64,000 nt of DNA from positions 1-64,000 of the forward strand of contig NZ_JACHJQ010000003.1 of the NCBI RefSeq assembly GCF_014203735.1, in the 5' to 3' direction. Below are positions 52,811-62,389 of the stretch, piece by piece. The translations under genes were made by a program, and so were the position numbers. This DNA is from Actinophytocola algeriensis. Lineage in GTDB: Bacteria > Actinomycetota > Actinomycetes > Mycobacteriales > Pseudonocardiaceae. How positions within the stretch are numbered: position 1 is the stretch's first letter; every line of letters begins with the position of its first letter. The notes under the pieces are model-generated. The model saw nothing but the letters and a program-made list of their open reading frames with translations. It was not told where the DNA came from and searched no databases.

Positions 52811-53000
52811 CCCCACCACCAACGCACCAGCGATGTCGGCCGTTCACGAGCGTTGGGGTGGTGCGCGGGCGGGTCAGCCGACCACGGGACCGCCCGACGG
52901 GAGTGGGGCCCGTCATGCCGTCCTGTCAAGGGGTCGTCAGCAGCCGGGAACGGCTCGGGGCTCGACGTAGGCTCGACCGTGGCTGGGTGGCCATGGCGAC

Positions 53001-53024
53001 GTTCGCTCCGCAAGCTCCGCTCAG
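53001..53024. repeat. dispersed copy of the GCTCCGCAAGCTsCGCTCAG element
   Basis: GTTCGCTCCGCAAGCTCCGC followed by TCAG matches the 31-bp tandem repeats at 17955-18047 with a single change. A shorter relative lies at 20530-20553. Here it sits just before the AGGAGGAGG ribosome site of the next gene, in the opposite orientation to its coding strand. Confidence 0.7.
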
Positions 53025-53044
53025 CCCCTAGGAGGAGGTCTTTC

Positions 53045-54184
53045 ATGCGTTTCGACACTCTCGCGGTCCACGGGGGCGAGCGGGTGCCGGGTCCCGAGGG
53101 CTCGGTCGTGTTCCCCATCTTCCAGGGCACGGTGTTCACCAGCGAGCCGGGCGAGTCCTACCACGACATCAAGTACCACCGTCTGAACTCGACGCCGTCG
53201 CAGACCTACCTGCACGACAAGCTGGCGGCGCTGGAAGGCGCGGAGGCGGCGGTGGCCACGTCGTCGGGCATGGCCGCGATCACGACGATCCTGCACACCC
53301 TGCTCGGCGCCGGTGACCACCTGCTGATCAACGACGTGCTCTACGGCGGCACCCACGACTTCATCACCGGTCACGCCGAGCGGCTGGGCTGGGAGTACAC
53401 GGTGATCGACCCGCACGACCCGTCGTCGTGGGAGGTGCGCGAGAACACGAAGGCCGTGCTGGTCGAGACCATCACGAACCCGCTGATGCGGGTCGGGCGG
53501 CTGCGGGAGATCGTCGAGTTCGCACGCGAGCACGGCCTGACCAGCGTGGTCGACAACACGTTCGCGTCGCCGGTGAACTTCCGCCCGGTCGTCGCGGGCT
53601 TCGACCTGGTGTTCAACAGCGCCACGAAGTACCTGAACGGCCACTCCGACCTGGTGGCGGGCTCGGTCGCGGGTTCGGCGGAGCTGGTGGAGAGGGTCCG
53701 CCACACGCAGAACCTGTACGGCGGCAGCCTCGACCCGCACGCGGGCTACCTGCTCGCCCGCAGCCTGAAGACGCTCGGCATCCGGGTGCGGCAGCAGAAC
53801 GCGAACGCACTGGCGCTGGCGACGTTCCTGTCGCAGTCACCGAAGGTCGCGGCGGTGAACTACCCCGGCCTGCCTGCGCACCCGGACCACGGACACGCGC
53901 GTGACCTGCTGACGGGCTTCGGCGGGATGCTGAGCTTCCGCCTGGCAGGCGGGGTCGCGGCGACGGAGACCTTCCTGGCGGCGCTGACCGTGCCCGCGGT
54001 GGCCCCGAGCCTCGGCGGGGTGGAGACGCTGATCACCCGCCCGGCGGTGACCTCGCACGCGGGCATGTCGCAGGCGGACCGCGCGGCGGCGGGCATCACG
54101 GACGACCTGGTCCGCCTGTCGGTGGGCATCGAGGACGCCGAGGACCTGCAGGCCGACTTCGCGAACGCACTGGACAAGATCTAG
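53045..54184 (+). CDS. cystathionine gamma-synthase/lyase family PLP enzyme
   Basis: This 379-residue enzyme has SSGMAAITT (cofactor phosphate), VVDNTFASP and NSATKYLNGHSDL with PLP Lys195. It belongs to the trans-sulfuration group (cystathionine synthase or lyase, methionine gamma-lyase). The usual YSR-x-NPT segment reads YHRLNSTPSQ, a mild departure. ATG 53045 follows AGGAGGAGG. Monocistronic by spacing. Motifs do not separate lyase from synthase. Confidence 0.88.
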   Translation: MRFDTLAVHGGERVPGPEGSVVFPIFQGTVFTSEPGESYHDIKYHRLNSTPSQTYLHDKLAALEGAEAAVATSSGMAAITTILHTLLGAGDHLLINDVLYGGTHDFITGHAERLGWEYTVIDPHDPSSWEVRENTKAVLVETITNPLMRVGRLREIVEFAREHGLTSVVDNTFASPVNFRPVVAGFDLVFNSATKYLNGHSDLVAGSVAGSAELVERVRHTQNLYGGSLDPHAGYLLARSLKTLGIRVRQQNANALALATFLSQSPKVAAVNYPGLPAHPDHGHARDLLTGFGGMLSFRLAGGVAATETFLAALTVPAVAPSLGGVETLITRPAVTSHAGMSQADRAAAGITDDLVRLSVGIEDAEDLQADFANALDKI

Positions 54185-54213
54185 GCACACCGGCCTGGTC
54201 GTGGCGGAGCGGT

Positions 54214-54273
54214 GCACTAGAGCGCCCTAGTGCTGGCACTGTGTATGGCATACGCAATGAGGAGGTATGCCAT
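54214..54273. promoter_or_regulatory. cluster of nested palindromes upstream of the P450 gene
   Basis: Four dyads lie in 60 bases. GCACTAG/CTAGTGC is at 54214-54220 and 54227-54233. AGTGC-TG-GCACT is at 54229-54240. GTATG-G-CATAC is at 54243-54253. The wide ATGGCATAC/GTATGCCAT is at 54245-54253 and 54265-54273. The last encloses the GAGGAGG ribosome site and includes the first two bases of ATG 54272. It can act as operator DNA or as an RNA hairpin. Confidence 0.65.
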
Positions 54274-55405
54274 GACAGGGCCCACCACGCGCGAGAACCC
54301 GTTCGACCCGCCCGCCGAGCTGTCCGCGACACCGCCGCTGTCCAGGTTGCGGTTCGCGGACGGCTCGCTGGGCTGGCTGGTCACCGACCACGCGACGGCC
54401 CGGTTCGTGCTGAGCGACGACCGGTTCAGCGCGCGGATGGATCTGATCCGGTCGCCGATCCGCACAACCGAGCCCGCGCAGGTCCCCGGCGCGTTCCTGT
54501 TCATGGACCCGCCTGAGCACACCGGCTATCGCAGGCTGCTGACCGCACAGTTCACGCTGCGCAGGATGCGTGCGCTGGAGCCGAGGATCGCCGAGCTCGC
54601 GACACGGCTCCTCGACGAGCTGACCCGTCCCGCCGACCTGGTGCGCGGGTTCGCGCTGCCGCTGCCGTCGCTGGTGATCTGCGAGCTGCTGGGTGTGCCG
54701 TACGCGGCGCACGAACGGTTCGAGCGGGCGTCCCACGCGCTGGTCGACCCGGCGCTGCCGGAACCGGAACGCGACGCGGCGGGCGAGGACCTGTTCGGTC
54801 TGCTGGCGGAGGTGGTGGCGGAGAAACGCCGCTCCCCGGGCGACGACCTGCTGAGCGGCCTGCTCGAACTGTCCGACGATGAGGTCATGGGCGTCGGCGT
54901 GATGCTGCTGTTCGCGGGCCACGAGACGACGGCCAACATGCTGGGGCTGGGCACGTTCGCGCTGCTGCGGCACCCCGCTCAGCTGGCCCTGCTGCGCGCG
55001 AACCCCGACCTGATCGACGGCGCGGTCGAGGAGCTGCTGCGCCACCTCAGCATCGTGCAGTACGAGGTCAACCGCGCGGCACTGGTGGACGTCGAGGTCG
55101 CGGGCCAGGTGATCGCGAAGGGCGACCCGGTACTGGTCTCGATCCCGCTCGCCAACCGCGACCCGTCCCGGTTCCCCGACCCGGCGGCGCTGGACATCAC
55201 GCGGAACACGTCCGGCCACCTGGCGTTCGGGCACGGCGTACACCAGTGCCTCGGGCAGCAGCTGGCCCGGATCGAGCTGCGGATCGGGTTCTCGGCCCTG
55301 TTGAGCCGCTTCCCCGGGCTGCGGCTGGCGGTCCCGCCGGAGGACGTGCCCCTGCGCACCGGCCGCGGCATCTACGGCGTGGACGCGCTCCCCGTCACGT
55401 GGTGA
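54272..55405 (+). CDS. cytochrome P450
   Basis: This 377-residue class I bacterial P450 has I-helix AGHETT (215-220), K-helix EELLR (253-257) and haem loop FGHGVHQCLGQQ with Cys326. It needs an external ferredoxin and reductase; none is nearby. ATG 54272 has GAGGAGG at the right distance; longer frames from 54230 are rejected. It hydroxylates an unknown hydrophobic compound. The palindrome cluster upstream suggests tight, inducible control. Confidence 0.95.
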   Translation: MTGPTTRENPFDPPAELSATPPLSRLRFADGSLGWLVTDHATARFVLSDDRFSARMDLIRSPIRTTEPAQVPGAFLFMDPPEHTGYRRLLTAQFTLRRMRALEPRIAELATRLLDELTRPADLVRGFALPLPSLVICELLGVPYAAHERFERASHALVDPALPEPERDAAGEDLFGLLAEVVAEKRRSPGDDLLSGLLELSDDEVMGVGVMLLFAGHETTANMLGLGTFALLRHPAQLALLRANPDLIDGAVEELLRHLSIVQYEVNRAALVDVEVAGQVIAKGDPVLVSIPLANRDPSRFPDPAALDITRNTSGHLAFGHGVHQCLGQQLARIELRIGFSALLSRFPGLRLAVPPEDVPLRTGRGIYGVDALPVTW

Positions 55406-55406
55406 G

Positions 55407-55461
55407 TGCCATGAAAGACGCTTTCAGGGCACTCGACGTCCTGAAAGCGTCTTTCATGGCA
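55407..55461. terminator. 22-bp perfect hairpin terminator after P450
   Basis: A 22-base arm at 55407-55428 pairs without mismatch with 55440-55461 around an 11-nt loop. The inner stem is ATGAAAGACGCTTTCAGG. It lies 1 nt after the P450 stop and 8 nt before the convergent ATPase stop, so it can serve both. Confidence 0.92.
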
Positions 55462-55469
55462 TTGGGGGG

Positions 55470-58400
55470 CTACCGGTCGCGGAGGGCGGTCTCCACCCCT
55501 GCCACCTTGTCCGCGAGCAGGCCGAGTGCGCCCACCGCGCGGACCATCGGGTCGTCTTCCGCGCCGCCGAGGGCCTTGTCGCGCAGGAACGCGGCTTTCA
55601 CGTCCGACCAGCGCCGGGCCTGCTCGGGGGTCAGCCTGCCGCGCAGCTCGGCCAGCTTCAGCAGGTTGGCCTCCGCGCCCGAGGTGAGGGTCTGCGCCTC
55701 GCCGAGGTAGTGGTCGTCGATCAGTGTCTCGAGTTCCGCGTCGTTCATCACCGGGACGATGCGTTCCGCGAGCTTGTTCATGTTGCGGTACGAGCCCTGC
55801 AGCTGGAACGGCGGCTCGACCCGTGACGACTCCGCCTGTGCCGCGGACGCGATGTAGGCCTGGTTGTTCGCGAGCACGACCTCCTGCACCCGCGACACCT
55901 TCCGCAGCACGGACGTGATCTGGTCCAGCTCCACCGCGGAGTACGGGTGCGACAACTGGTCGGACCGCACCTCCTCGCCGCGGGCCAGCCGGACCAGCAG
56001 CTCGATGTCCCCACGCTCCCGTGTGGACAGCGGGGCCAGCACCTGGTTGGACGTCAGCGAGTTCTCGATGTAGCTGAGCGCGAACAGGTCCTCGCGACCG
56101 GACAGCACGTCACCGAGGTTCCACACGTCGGCGCGGTTCGCCAGCATGTCGGGAATCCGGAACCGCTTGCCCTGCTCGGTGTACGGGTTGCCCGCCATGC
56201 AGACCGCGAACCGCTTGCCGCGCAGGTCGTAGGTCCTGGTCCGGCCGTCCCACACGCCTTCCATCCGCCGCTGCGCGTCGCACAGGGAGATGAACTTCTG
56301 CAGCAGCTCCGGGTTGGTGTGCTGGATGTCGTCCAGGTACAGCAACGCGTTGTTGCCCAGCTCCAGCGCGAAGGAGATCTTCTCGACCTCCTGCCGCGCG
56401 GTGGCGTTGGGTGCGTCCTCCGGGTCGAGCGACGTCACGTCGTGGCCGAGCGACGGGCCGTTGACCTTCACGAACACCAGGCCCAGCCGGTTCGCGACGT
56501 ACTCCATGAGCGTCGTCTTGCCGTAACCCGGCGGGGAGATGAGCAGCAGCAGGCCCATCTGGTCGGTGCGCTTCGCGTCGCCGGACGCGCCGAGCTGCTT
56601 CGCGAGGTTGTCGCCGATCAGCGGCAGGTACACCTCGTCGAGCAGCCGGTTGCGCACGAACGCGCTCATGACCTTCGGCTTGAACTCGTCCAGCCGCAGC
56701 CGCACGCGTTCCCGGTCGAGCAGTTCGTTGCGCTTCTTCTGGTACGCGCGGAACGCGGGCACCCGCTCCAGCCGGAACTTCCGCGTCCTCGCGAGGGCCT
56801 CGTCCAGCCGCAGCGTCAACGTGCGGCCGGTCACGCGCGGGTGCGCGCCGAGCAGGCCCTCGACCGGGGCCGAGACCGCCGCCGACGAGTCGTGCCTCGG
56901 CAGGTCGCACAGCAGCAGCGCCACCGCCTCCGGCAGCTCCTCGACCGGCAGTTCGTCCGATGTGGACACGAACGCGGTCAGCCAGGCGGTCGCGAGCTGG
57001 TGGCGGGCCACCACGTCCTCGCCGAGCGCGCGCAGGTCGTCGTCGAACTCGCGGCGGCCGCCCAGCTCGCGGCGGAACCGCTCCACGATCGTCCTGGCCC
57101 CCGCACTGGTCACGAACCCGGTCGGGGTCGCGCCCAGCTCCTCGAACAGGTACTCCGCGGCGAGCGAGGTGTCGCCGTCGGCCAGCGGGAACTCGGCCAC
57201 GGCCGCCGCCAGCTCCTCGCACAGGGCCGCGATGGCCGCGACCGGGCCGAACGCCGCACGTGCGCGCGCCAGCGACGCGGCACGGGTCGTCCAGGCCTTC
57301 TTCGTGTCGTCGACGACGCCGAACGCCCAGAACAACTGGGCCAGCGCGCGTGCCGCCGGCGGGTACCGGAGCAGCCCGGCACCGGCCCGCAGGCGCAGCA
57401 GCACCTCGAGGATCGCGGCCGCGTCGTGGTCGTGCACGCCGCGTTCGTAGCCCTCGTCGTACCGGGACTCGGCCGCCGTCCGCACCAGCGCGAGGAGATC
57501 GGCGTCCTCCGGCACCCCGGCGTCGAGCACGGTCGTCGCGAGGTACTCGGCGCGGTAGACGTCCGCCGACTCCGACACCAGCAGCTGGTCCCAGAACGGC
57601 TTCGTCTCGAGGAACGCGGCGTCGCGGACCGGCGTGCGGAAGTCGGTGCCGGTGACGGCCAGCGACATGCCGCCGTCCCTCGGCACCAGCGTCAGGTCGA
57701 TGGCCTGCGTGTTCACCGCGAACCGGTGGCGGCCGAGCCGGATGATCTCGCCGCCCGGGCCACCGTCCGTGTCGAACAGGTCGGCGCGGTCCCGCAGCGA
57801 CCGGCCAGCCTCCTGACGGGCCGCCTTCAGCTTGCCCGCCAGCTCCTCGGCCCGCACCGAGTCGTCGAGCGAGCGCAGTTCCCCGGCGACCGAGCGGACC
57901 TTCGCGACCATCGGGTCGGACGCGAAGTAGGTGTTGACCTCGTCCAGTGTGGACAGCGTGGCGACGCGGCGGTTGATGCTGGTCAGCACGCGTTCCGCCG
58001 AGTCCACCAGGCGGTCCGCGCGACGGGACTGCTCGTCGACGAGCGCCTGCTTGCGGGACGAGAACGCCTCGTAGACGTCGGTGCGCTTGGCGGTCAGCTC
58101 ACCGAGGAAGTCGTCGAACTCGCTGAACCGCGACTCGAGGTTCTCCAGCTGCAGCAGCAGCCGCCCGAGCTGTTCGTCGCAGCGCTGCGGGGTGTCGGCG
58201 ACCGCGAGCGCACCCGTGATCGACTGCCCGAGCAGCGCGAACTCGGCGGCGAACGCGGCCCGGCCTTCCGTCGCCAGGAGCTCCCGGCGCCTGCCGTCCA
58301 CAGTGGCGCGGGCGCGGTTGACGCCACCCAGCACCTCGCCGATCCGCTCCAGGATCTGCGTGCGCACGGTCGCGTCCGCGATGTCGAGCGACCCGACGAC

Positions 58401-60383
58401 CTCGGTGACGATCTCCAGCCCCGCCGACTGCTCGGACAGCCGCTCGACCACCGGACCGGCCTCGGCCACGGTCGTGATCGCGGCCGCGTCGGCGACCAGC
58501 GCCTCGACCTTCTCGTGGTAGCCGGTGAACGCGTCCTCGCCGCGCAGGAACTCGACGGCCCGCTTCGCCGCACTGTCCAGTTCGGACTCCAGCAGCGTGG
58601 CCAGCTCGTCGATCCGCGCGGTGTCCACGTACCGCAGCTCGCGCAGCGTCACGAGCCTGCCCTGCGCGCGGCGCAGCGACGCGAGCTGCCCCACCCACTC
58701 GTCGGCGGACTTCGGCGCCTCGCCCCGGACCCGGCGCACCAGCGACGCGATCTCGTCGCCGGCCTTGGTCAGCTCCGCCGCGGCGGTGTCGGTCAGCGAC
58801 TGGACGTTCTCGAACTCGGCCAGCACCTGCTCGGCCGTGGCCCGCACGTCGGTGATCGCACCGCGCAGGTCGCCAAGCTCCTGGTCACCGAGCCAGTGGT
58901 AGCTGTCGAACGCCCGCGCGCACGCCGCGATCAGGCCCTCGAACACCGCGGTCGACGGCGCCATCTCGCCGATCATCCTGGTCACCGAGAGGCAGTCGGA
59001 GATGCCGCGCACGAGGTCGGCGTTGCCGACCCGCTCCAGCGGCCCGGTGCCGACGGGCTGCCCGGCGGCGTAGGAGTCCGACACGTACGGCGTCTGCCAC
59101 ACCTGCATCGGGTGCACCCGCGTCGGTTCCTCCGACGTGGCGCGGAACGCGACCAGCGTGCCGTCCTCGAACAGCGAGTAGCCGTGGCACGGCAGCGGGT
59201 TCGCGACCTCCTTGCGGATCACGTTGTACGGCAGCAGGAGCGTGCGGCCCTCGCGGCGGGCGTGGAAGACGTACAGCACGTCCTCGCCGTTGGGCGACCG
59301 GATGACCCTCTCGAACTCCAGGTCGTCGGTCTTGGTGTTCTCGAACGTGCGGGACACACCGGTGGCCAGGTAGTAGCCGCCGGGGAAGATGATGCCCTGG
59401 TCCTCGGGCAGCCGCTGGCACGCCTGACCGATCCCGTCGAGCCGCACGACCGACTTGGTGCGCGTGTTGAACACCAGGTGGCGGACGGTCTTCTCGTTGT
59501 AGGGCAGCACCCGCAGCAGGATCAGCGGGCCGATCCGCGCGTACCGGATGTCGGCGTCCGCGAGGCTCTGCAGTGGCTCGTCGACCGGCTCTACGTAGAT
59601 GCCCTCGCCGGCCTCGGTGTTGTTCTCGACCTTGATGGTCAGGTTGCCGTTGACCGTCTCGATGAACACGTCGTTCTCGATCGAGACGTGCGGGTGGCGG
59701 CCGAGGACGTGGTCGTCGCGGGTGGTCTCGATCCACTCGAAGTCGTGCGAGGCGGGGAACACGTGGTCCCGCTCGCCCGCGTTGTCCACGTACGACAATG
59801 AACCGTCCGCGCCGACTGCCCACCGCAGCACCTTGATGTCCTCGGTGCGCGGCCCGGTCTGGAACACCGCGAGCAGCTTGCCCTCCACCGGCCGCAGCTG
59901 CAGCAGCCGCGTCTCCCGGTAGTACCGGTACAGCTCGGTGAAGTCGCGGCGGAACCGCTCGTCACCCAGCAGCTCCGGCCGTTCACCCGGCGCGTCCTCG
60001 AACCGGAACGCCTCACCCTCGCGGGTGAAGCGGTGCAGCGAGAACACGTCATCGATGGTGGTCTCGGGCTTGAGCCCGATAAACACGTTGTAGCCGAACA
60101 ACATCAGCCCGCTCGCGTCACCATCCCCGTCCGGGATGGACACGATGTCGCGTGGCACGCAGTTGTTCTCGGTGCGGATCCGTTCGGAGCCGACGAGCCG
60201 CAGCTCAGTGCTGCCGAACACCTCGAGGCGCCGGTCGTTGAGGGCCTCGGCCCGCCGGGCGAGCTCACCTGCCTGCTCGGCGAGCCGCTGCCGCAGCACC
60301 TCGTAGGTGCGGGCGTCGAGTCCGTCATGAGCGGTACCGCCCGCCCCGGCCTCCTCGGCCGGGGCGGACACAGTCGACGTCAC
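55470..60383 (-). CDS. giant DUF3686-type AAA+ ATPase (annotated in relatives as DNA repair ATPase)
   Basis: This 1637-residue protein has a large N-terminal beta-rich region (about 60-480), long coiled-coil segments (about 500-860) and a C-terminal AAA+ domain (about 1270-1500). That domain shows Walker A PPGYGKTT, Walker B LLYLDDIQ and sensor-like CMAGNPY. Relatives are called DNA repair ATPases, but that name rests on weak grounds. Its start overlaps the flotillin stop by 4 nt, so it belongs to a membrane-associated operon. A membrane-linked remodelling role is my inference. Confidence 0.85.
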   Translation of the reverse strand: MTSTVSAPAEEAGAGGTAHDGLDARTYEVLRQRLAEQAGELARRAEALNDRRLEVFGSTELRLVGSERIRTENNCVPRDIVSIPDGDGDASGLMLFGYNVFIGLKPETTIDDVFSLHRFTREGEAFRFEDAPGERPELLGDERFRRDFTELYRYYRETRLLQLRPVEGKLLAVFQTGPRTEDIKVLRWAVGADGSLSYVDNAGERDHVFPASHDFEWIETTRDDHVLGRHPHVSIENDVFIETVNGNLTIKVENNTEAGEGIYVEPVDEPLQSLADADIRYARIGPLILLRVLPYNEKTVRHLVFNTRTKSVVRLDGIGQACQRLPEDQGIIFPGGYYLATGVSRTFENTKTDDLEFERVIRSPNGEDVLYVFHARREGRTLLLPYNVIRKEVANPLPCHGYSLFEDGTLVAFRATSEEPTRVHPMQVWQTPYVSDSYAAGQPVGTGPLERVGNADLVRGISDCLSVTRMIGEMAPSTAVFEGLIAACARAFDSYHWLGDQELGDLRGAITDVRATAEQVLAEFENVQSLTDTAAAELTKAGDEIASLVRRVRGEAPKSADEWVGQLASLRRAQGRLVTLRELRYVDTARIDELATLLESELDSAAKRAVEFLRGEDAFTGYHEKVEALVADAAAITTVAEAGPVVERLSEQSAGLEIVTEVVGSLDIADATVRTQILERIGEVLGGVNRARATVDGRRRELLATEGRAAFAAEFALLGQSITGALAVADTPQRCDEQLGRLLLQLENLESRFSEFDDFLGELTAKRTDVYEAFSSRKQALVDEQSRRADRLVDSAERVLTSINRRVATLSTLDEVNTYFASDPMVAKVRSVAGELRSLDDSVRAEELAGKLKAARQEAGRSLRDRADLFDTDGGPGGEIIRLGRHRFAVNTQAIDLTLVPRDGGMSLAVTGTDFRTPVRDAAFLETKPFWDQLLVSESADVYRAEYLATTVLDAGVPEDADLLALVRTAAESRYDEGYERGVHDHDAAAILEVLLRLRAGAGLLRYPPAARALAQLFWAFGVVDDTKKAWTTRAASLARARAAFGPVAAIAALCEELAAAVAEFPLADGDTSLAAEYLFEELGATPTGFVTSAGARTIVERFRRELGGRREFDDDLRALGEDVVARHQLATAWLTAFVSTSDELPVEELPEAVALLLCDLPRHDSSAAVSAPVEGLLGAHPRVTGRTLTLRLDEALARTRKFRLERVPAFRAYQKKRNELLDRERVRLRLDEFKPKVMSAFVRNRLLDEVYLPLIGDNLAKQLGASGDAKRTDQMGLLLLISPPGYGKTTLMEYVANRLGLVFVKVNGPSLGHDVTSLDPEDAPNATARQEVEKISFALELGNNALLYLDDIQHTNPELLQKFISLCDAQRRMEGVWDGRTRTYDLRGKRFAVCMAGNPYTEQGKRFRIPDMLANRADVWNLGDVLSGREDLFALSYIENSLTSNQVLAPLSTRERGDIELLVRLARGEEVRSDQLSHPYSAVELDQITSVLRKVSRVQEVVLANNQAYIASAAQAESSRVEPPFQLQGSYRNMNKLAERIVPVMNDAELETLIDDHYLGEAQTLTSGAEANLLKLAELRGRLTPEQARRWSDVKAAFLRDKALGGAEDDPMVRAVGALGLLADKVAGVETALRDR

Positions 60384-62377
60384 GGCTGCGGTGCGATCTC
60401 AGGCACCCGCTCGACCGGCGCCGGTGTCACGACAGGGACGCCGGACAGCATCTCCTGGATGCGTGACGCGTTCGGGCCGCCCTCGTTCATCATCTTCATC
60501 AGCGCGGCCGAGATCGACAGGTTCTTGACGTCGTCACTGCCGAACGAGGAGAGGATCTCCTTGATGTCGTCGGCGAAGTTCGCGTCGCCGCTCAGCCACG
60601 GACCGGCCAGCTTGCTCGCCACGTCCGAGCCGTTCATGAACCCGTCGACGCTCTTGCCGAGCGTGATCGAGCCCATGAGCCTGTCGAGGAACATGCTTTC
60701 GCCGCCGATGATGTCGATGTCGGCCTTCTCCAGCCCGGTCGCGAGGACCTTGGCCTGCGACTCGGCGACCTCGCGCTGCGCCTGGATGCCCGCCAGCCGC
60801 ACCTCCTTCTCCGACTCGATGCGCAGGCGGAACTCCTCGTGCCCGCGGGACGCGTCGTCGAGCGCGGCCATCGCGGCGGCCTTCTCGGTGAGGCCCTCGG
60901 CCTCGCCCTTCAGCTTCTCGCGCATCGAGTCCGCGTCAGCCAGCGCCTTCTCCCGGATCACGATCGCCTCGGCGCGGCCCTCCTTCTCGATGACGTCCGC
61001 GTTGCGCTCGCGCACCTGCACGTCGGCGAGACCCGCCGCGGCGGCCTCGGCCTGGATGCCTTCCGCGAGGCGGATCTTGGCGCGGGCGTCGAGGTCGGCG
61101 GCCTGCTGCCGGGCCTCGGCGAGCGTGAGCTCCTCGCGGGCCTTGTGCTTGGCCGCGGCCTCCGCGGCCTCGGCCGCCTTGATGTCCTTGACCAGGTGCT
61201 CCTGCGCCTCGGCCTCAGCCGCGATGATCGTGGCCTGCCGCGTCCGCTCGGCCTCCTCGACCGTGCGCAGGCGCTTGATGTTCTCCTCCTGCTCGGCGAC
61301 GGTCTTGTCGACGGCGATCCGCTCGCGCACCACCTCGGCGACCGAGCGGCGCTCGACCTCGACCTCCTTCTCCTTGGCCGCGTTGGCGAGCGCGATCTCC
61401 CGCTCGCGCGCCACGACCTCGAGCTGGCGGTCCTTCTCGATGCGCTCGGTCTCGATGGCGATGACCCGCTCGCGGTTCTTCTCGGCGACCGCGACCTCAC
61501 GGGCCCGGTTCTGGTCCTGGATGCCGAGCTGCTCGTCGGTGCGCAGGTTCGCCTGCTGGGCCTTGAGTCGCTCCTCGGCCTGGACCTTCTGGGTCTCGGC
61601 CTCCTCGCGCGCCTTCATGGTCTCGATCTCGCGGCGCTGGCGGTTCTCCGCGTCGGCCTGGCGGCGCTCCAGCTCGAGGATCGCCTCGCGGGCGTCCACG
61701 TTCTGCTTGGTGATCTCCTTCTCCTCGGTGCGCGTGAACTCGTTGGTCCGCACGTGCTCGATCGCCGTCAGCTCGGTGATCTTGCGGATGCCCTGCGCGT
61801 CGAGGATGTTGTTCGAGTCCAACTGGGACATCGGCGTCTGCTCGAGGTAGTCGATCGCCGCGTCCTCGAGGCTGTAGCCGTTGAGGTCGGTGCCGATGAC
61901 CGCGAGGATGCGGTCCCGGAACTCGTTGCGCTTGGTGTAGAGGTCGACGAAGTCGAGGTGCTTGCCGACGGTCTTGAGCGCCTCGGAGAACTTGGCGTTG
62001 AACAGCTCCTGCAGCGTGCCCTGGTCGCTGGCGCGCTGGGTGCCGATCGCCTGCGCCACCTTGATCACGTCCTCGCTGGTCTTGTTGACCCGCACGAAGA
62101 ACGTGATCCGGATGTCGGCGCGGATGTTGTCCTGGCAGATGAGGCCTTCCTGGCCCGTGCGCGTGATCTCGATCGTCTTCACGGAGATGTCCATGGTCTC
62201 CGCCTTGTGCAGCACGGGGAGGACCACGGCGCCGGTGAACGTGACGTGCACGTTGCGGACCTTGGAGACGATCAGCGCCTTGCCCTGTTCCACCTTGTGG
62301 AACAGGCGGCTGATCGCGATCAGCACGATCAGCAGAACGACGAGGGCCACACCGCCCGCGATGAGAATGGTCTCCAC
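60380..62377 (-). CDS. flotillin-like SPFH protein (YqiK type)
   Basis: This 665-residue protein has an N-terminal membrane segment (residues 3-25), an SPFH/band-7 domain (about 28-200) and a very long charged Glu/Ala-rich coiled coil (about 210-490). A hydrophobic/globular end with a Gly/Met-rich part follows. This matches bacterial flotillins of the YqiK group, which assemble on membrane microdomains. GTG 62377 follows AAAGGA. It lies between the OB-fold membrane protein and the AAA+ ATPase genes. Confidence 0.92.
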   Translation of the reverse strand: METILIAGGVALVVLLIVLIAISRLFHKVEQGKALIVSKVRNVHVTFTGAVVLPVLHKAETMDISVKTIEITRTGQEGLICQDNIRADIRITFFVRVNKTSEDVIKVAQAIGTQRASDQGTLQELFNAKFSEALKTVGKHLDFVDLYTKRNEFRDRILAVIGTDLNGYSLEDAAIDYLEQTPMSQLDSNNILDAQGIRKITELTAIEHVRTNEFTRTEEKEITKQNVDAREAILELERRQADAENRQRREIETMKAREEAETQKVQAEERLKAQQANLRTDEQLGIQDQNRAREVAVAEKNRERVIAIETERIEKDRQLEVVAREREIALANAAKEKEVEVERRSVAEVVRERIAVDKTVAEQEENIKRLRTVEEAERTRQATIIAAEAEAQEHLVKDIKAAEAAEAAAKHKAREELTLAEARQQAADLDARAKIRLAEGIQAEAAAAGLADVQVRERNADVIEKEGRAEAIVIREKALADADSMREKLKGEAEGLTEKAAAMAALDDASRGHEEFRLRIESEKEVRLAGIQAQREVAESQAKVLATGLEKADIDIIGGESMFLDRLMGSITLGKSVDGFMNGSDVASKLAGPWLSGDANFADDIKEILSSFGSDDVKNLSISAALMKMMNEGGPNASRIQEMLSGVPVVTPAPVERVPEIAPQP

Positions 62378-62389
62378 TCAGATTTCCTT

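Noticed and set aside
55947-59801. Plus-strand frame of 1284 codons opposite the AAA+ ATPase
   Set aside because: Shadow of the true minus-strand gene; composition is Arg/Gln/Val-rich with no recognisable motif.
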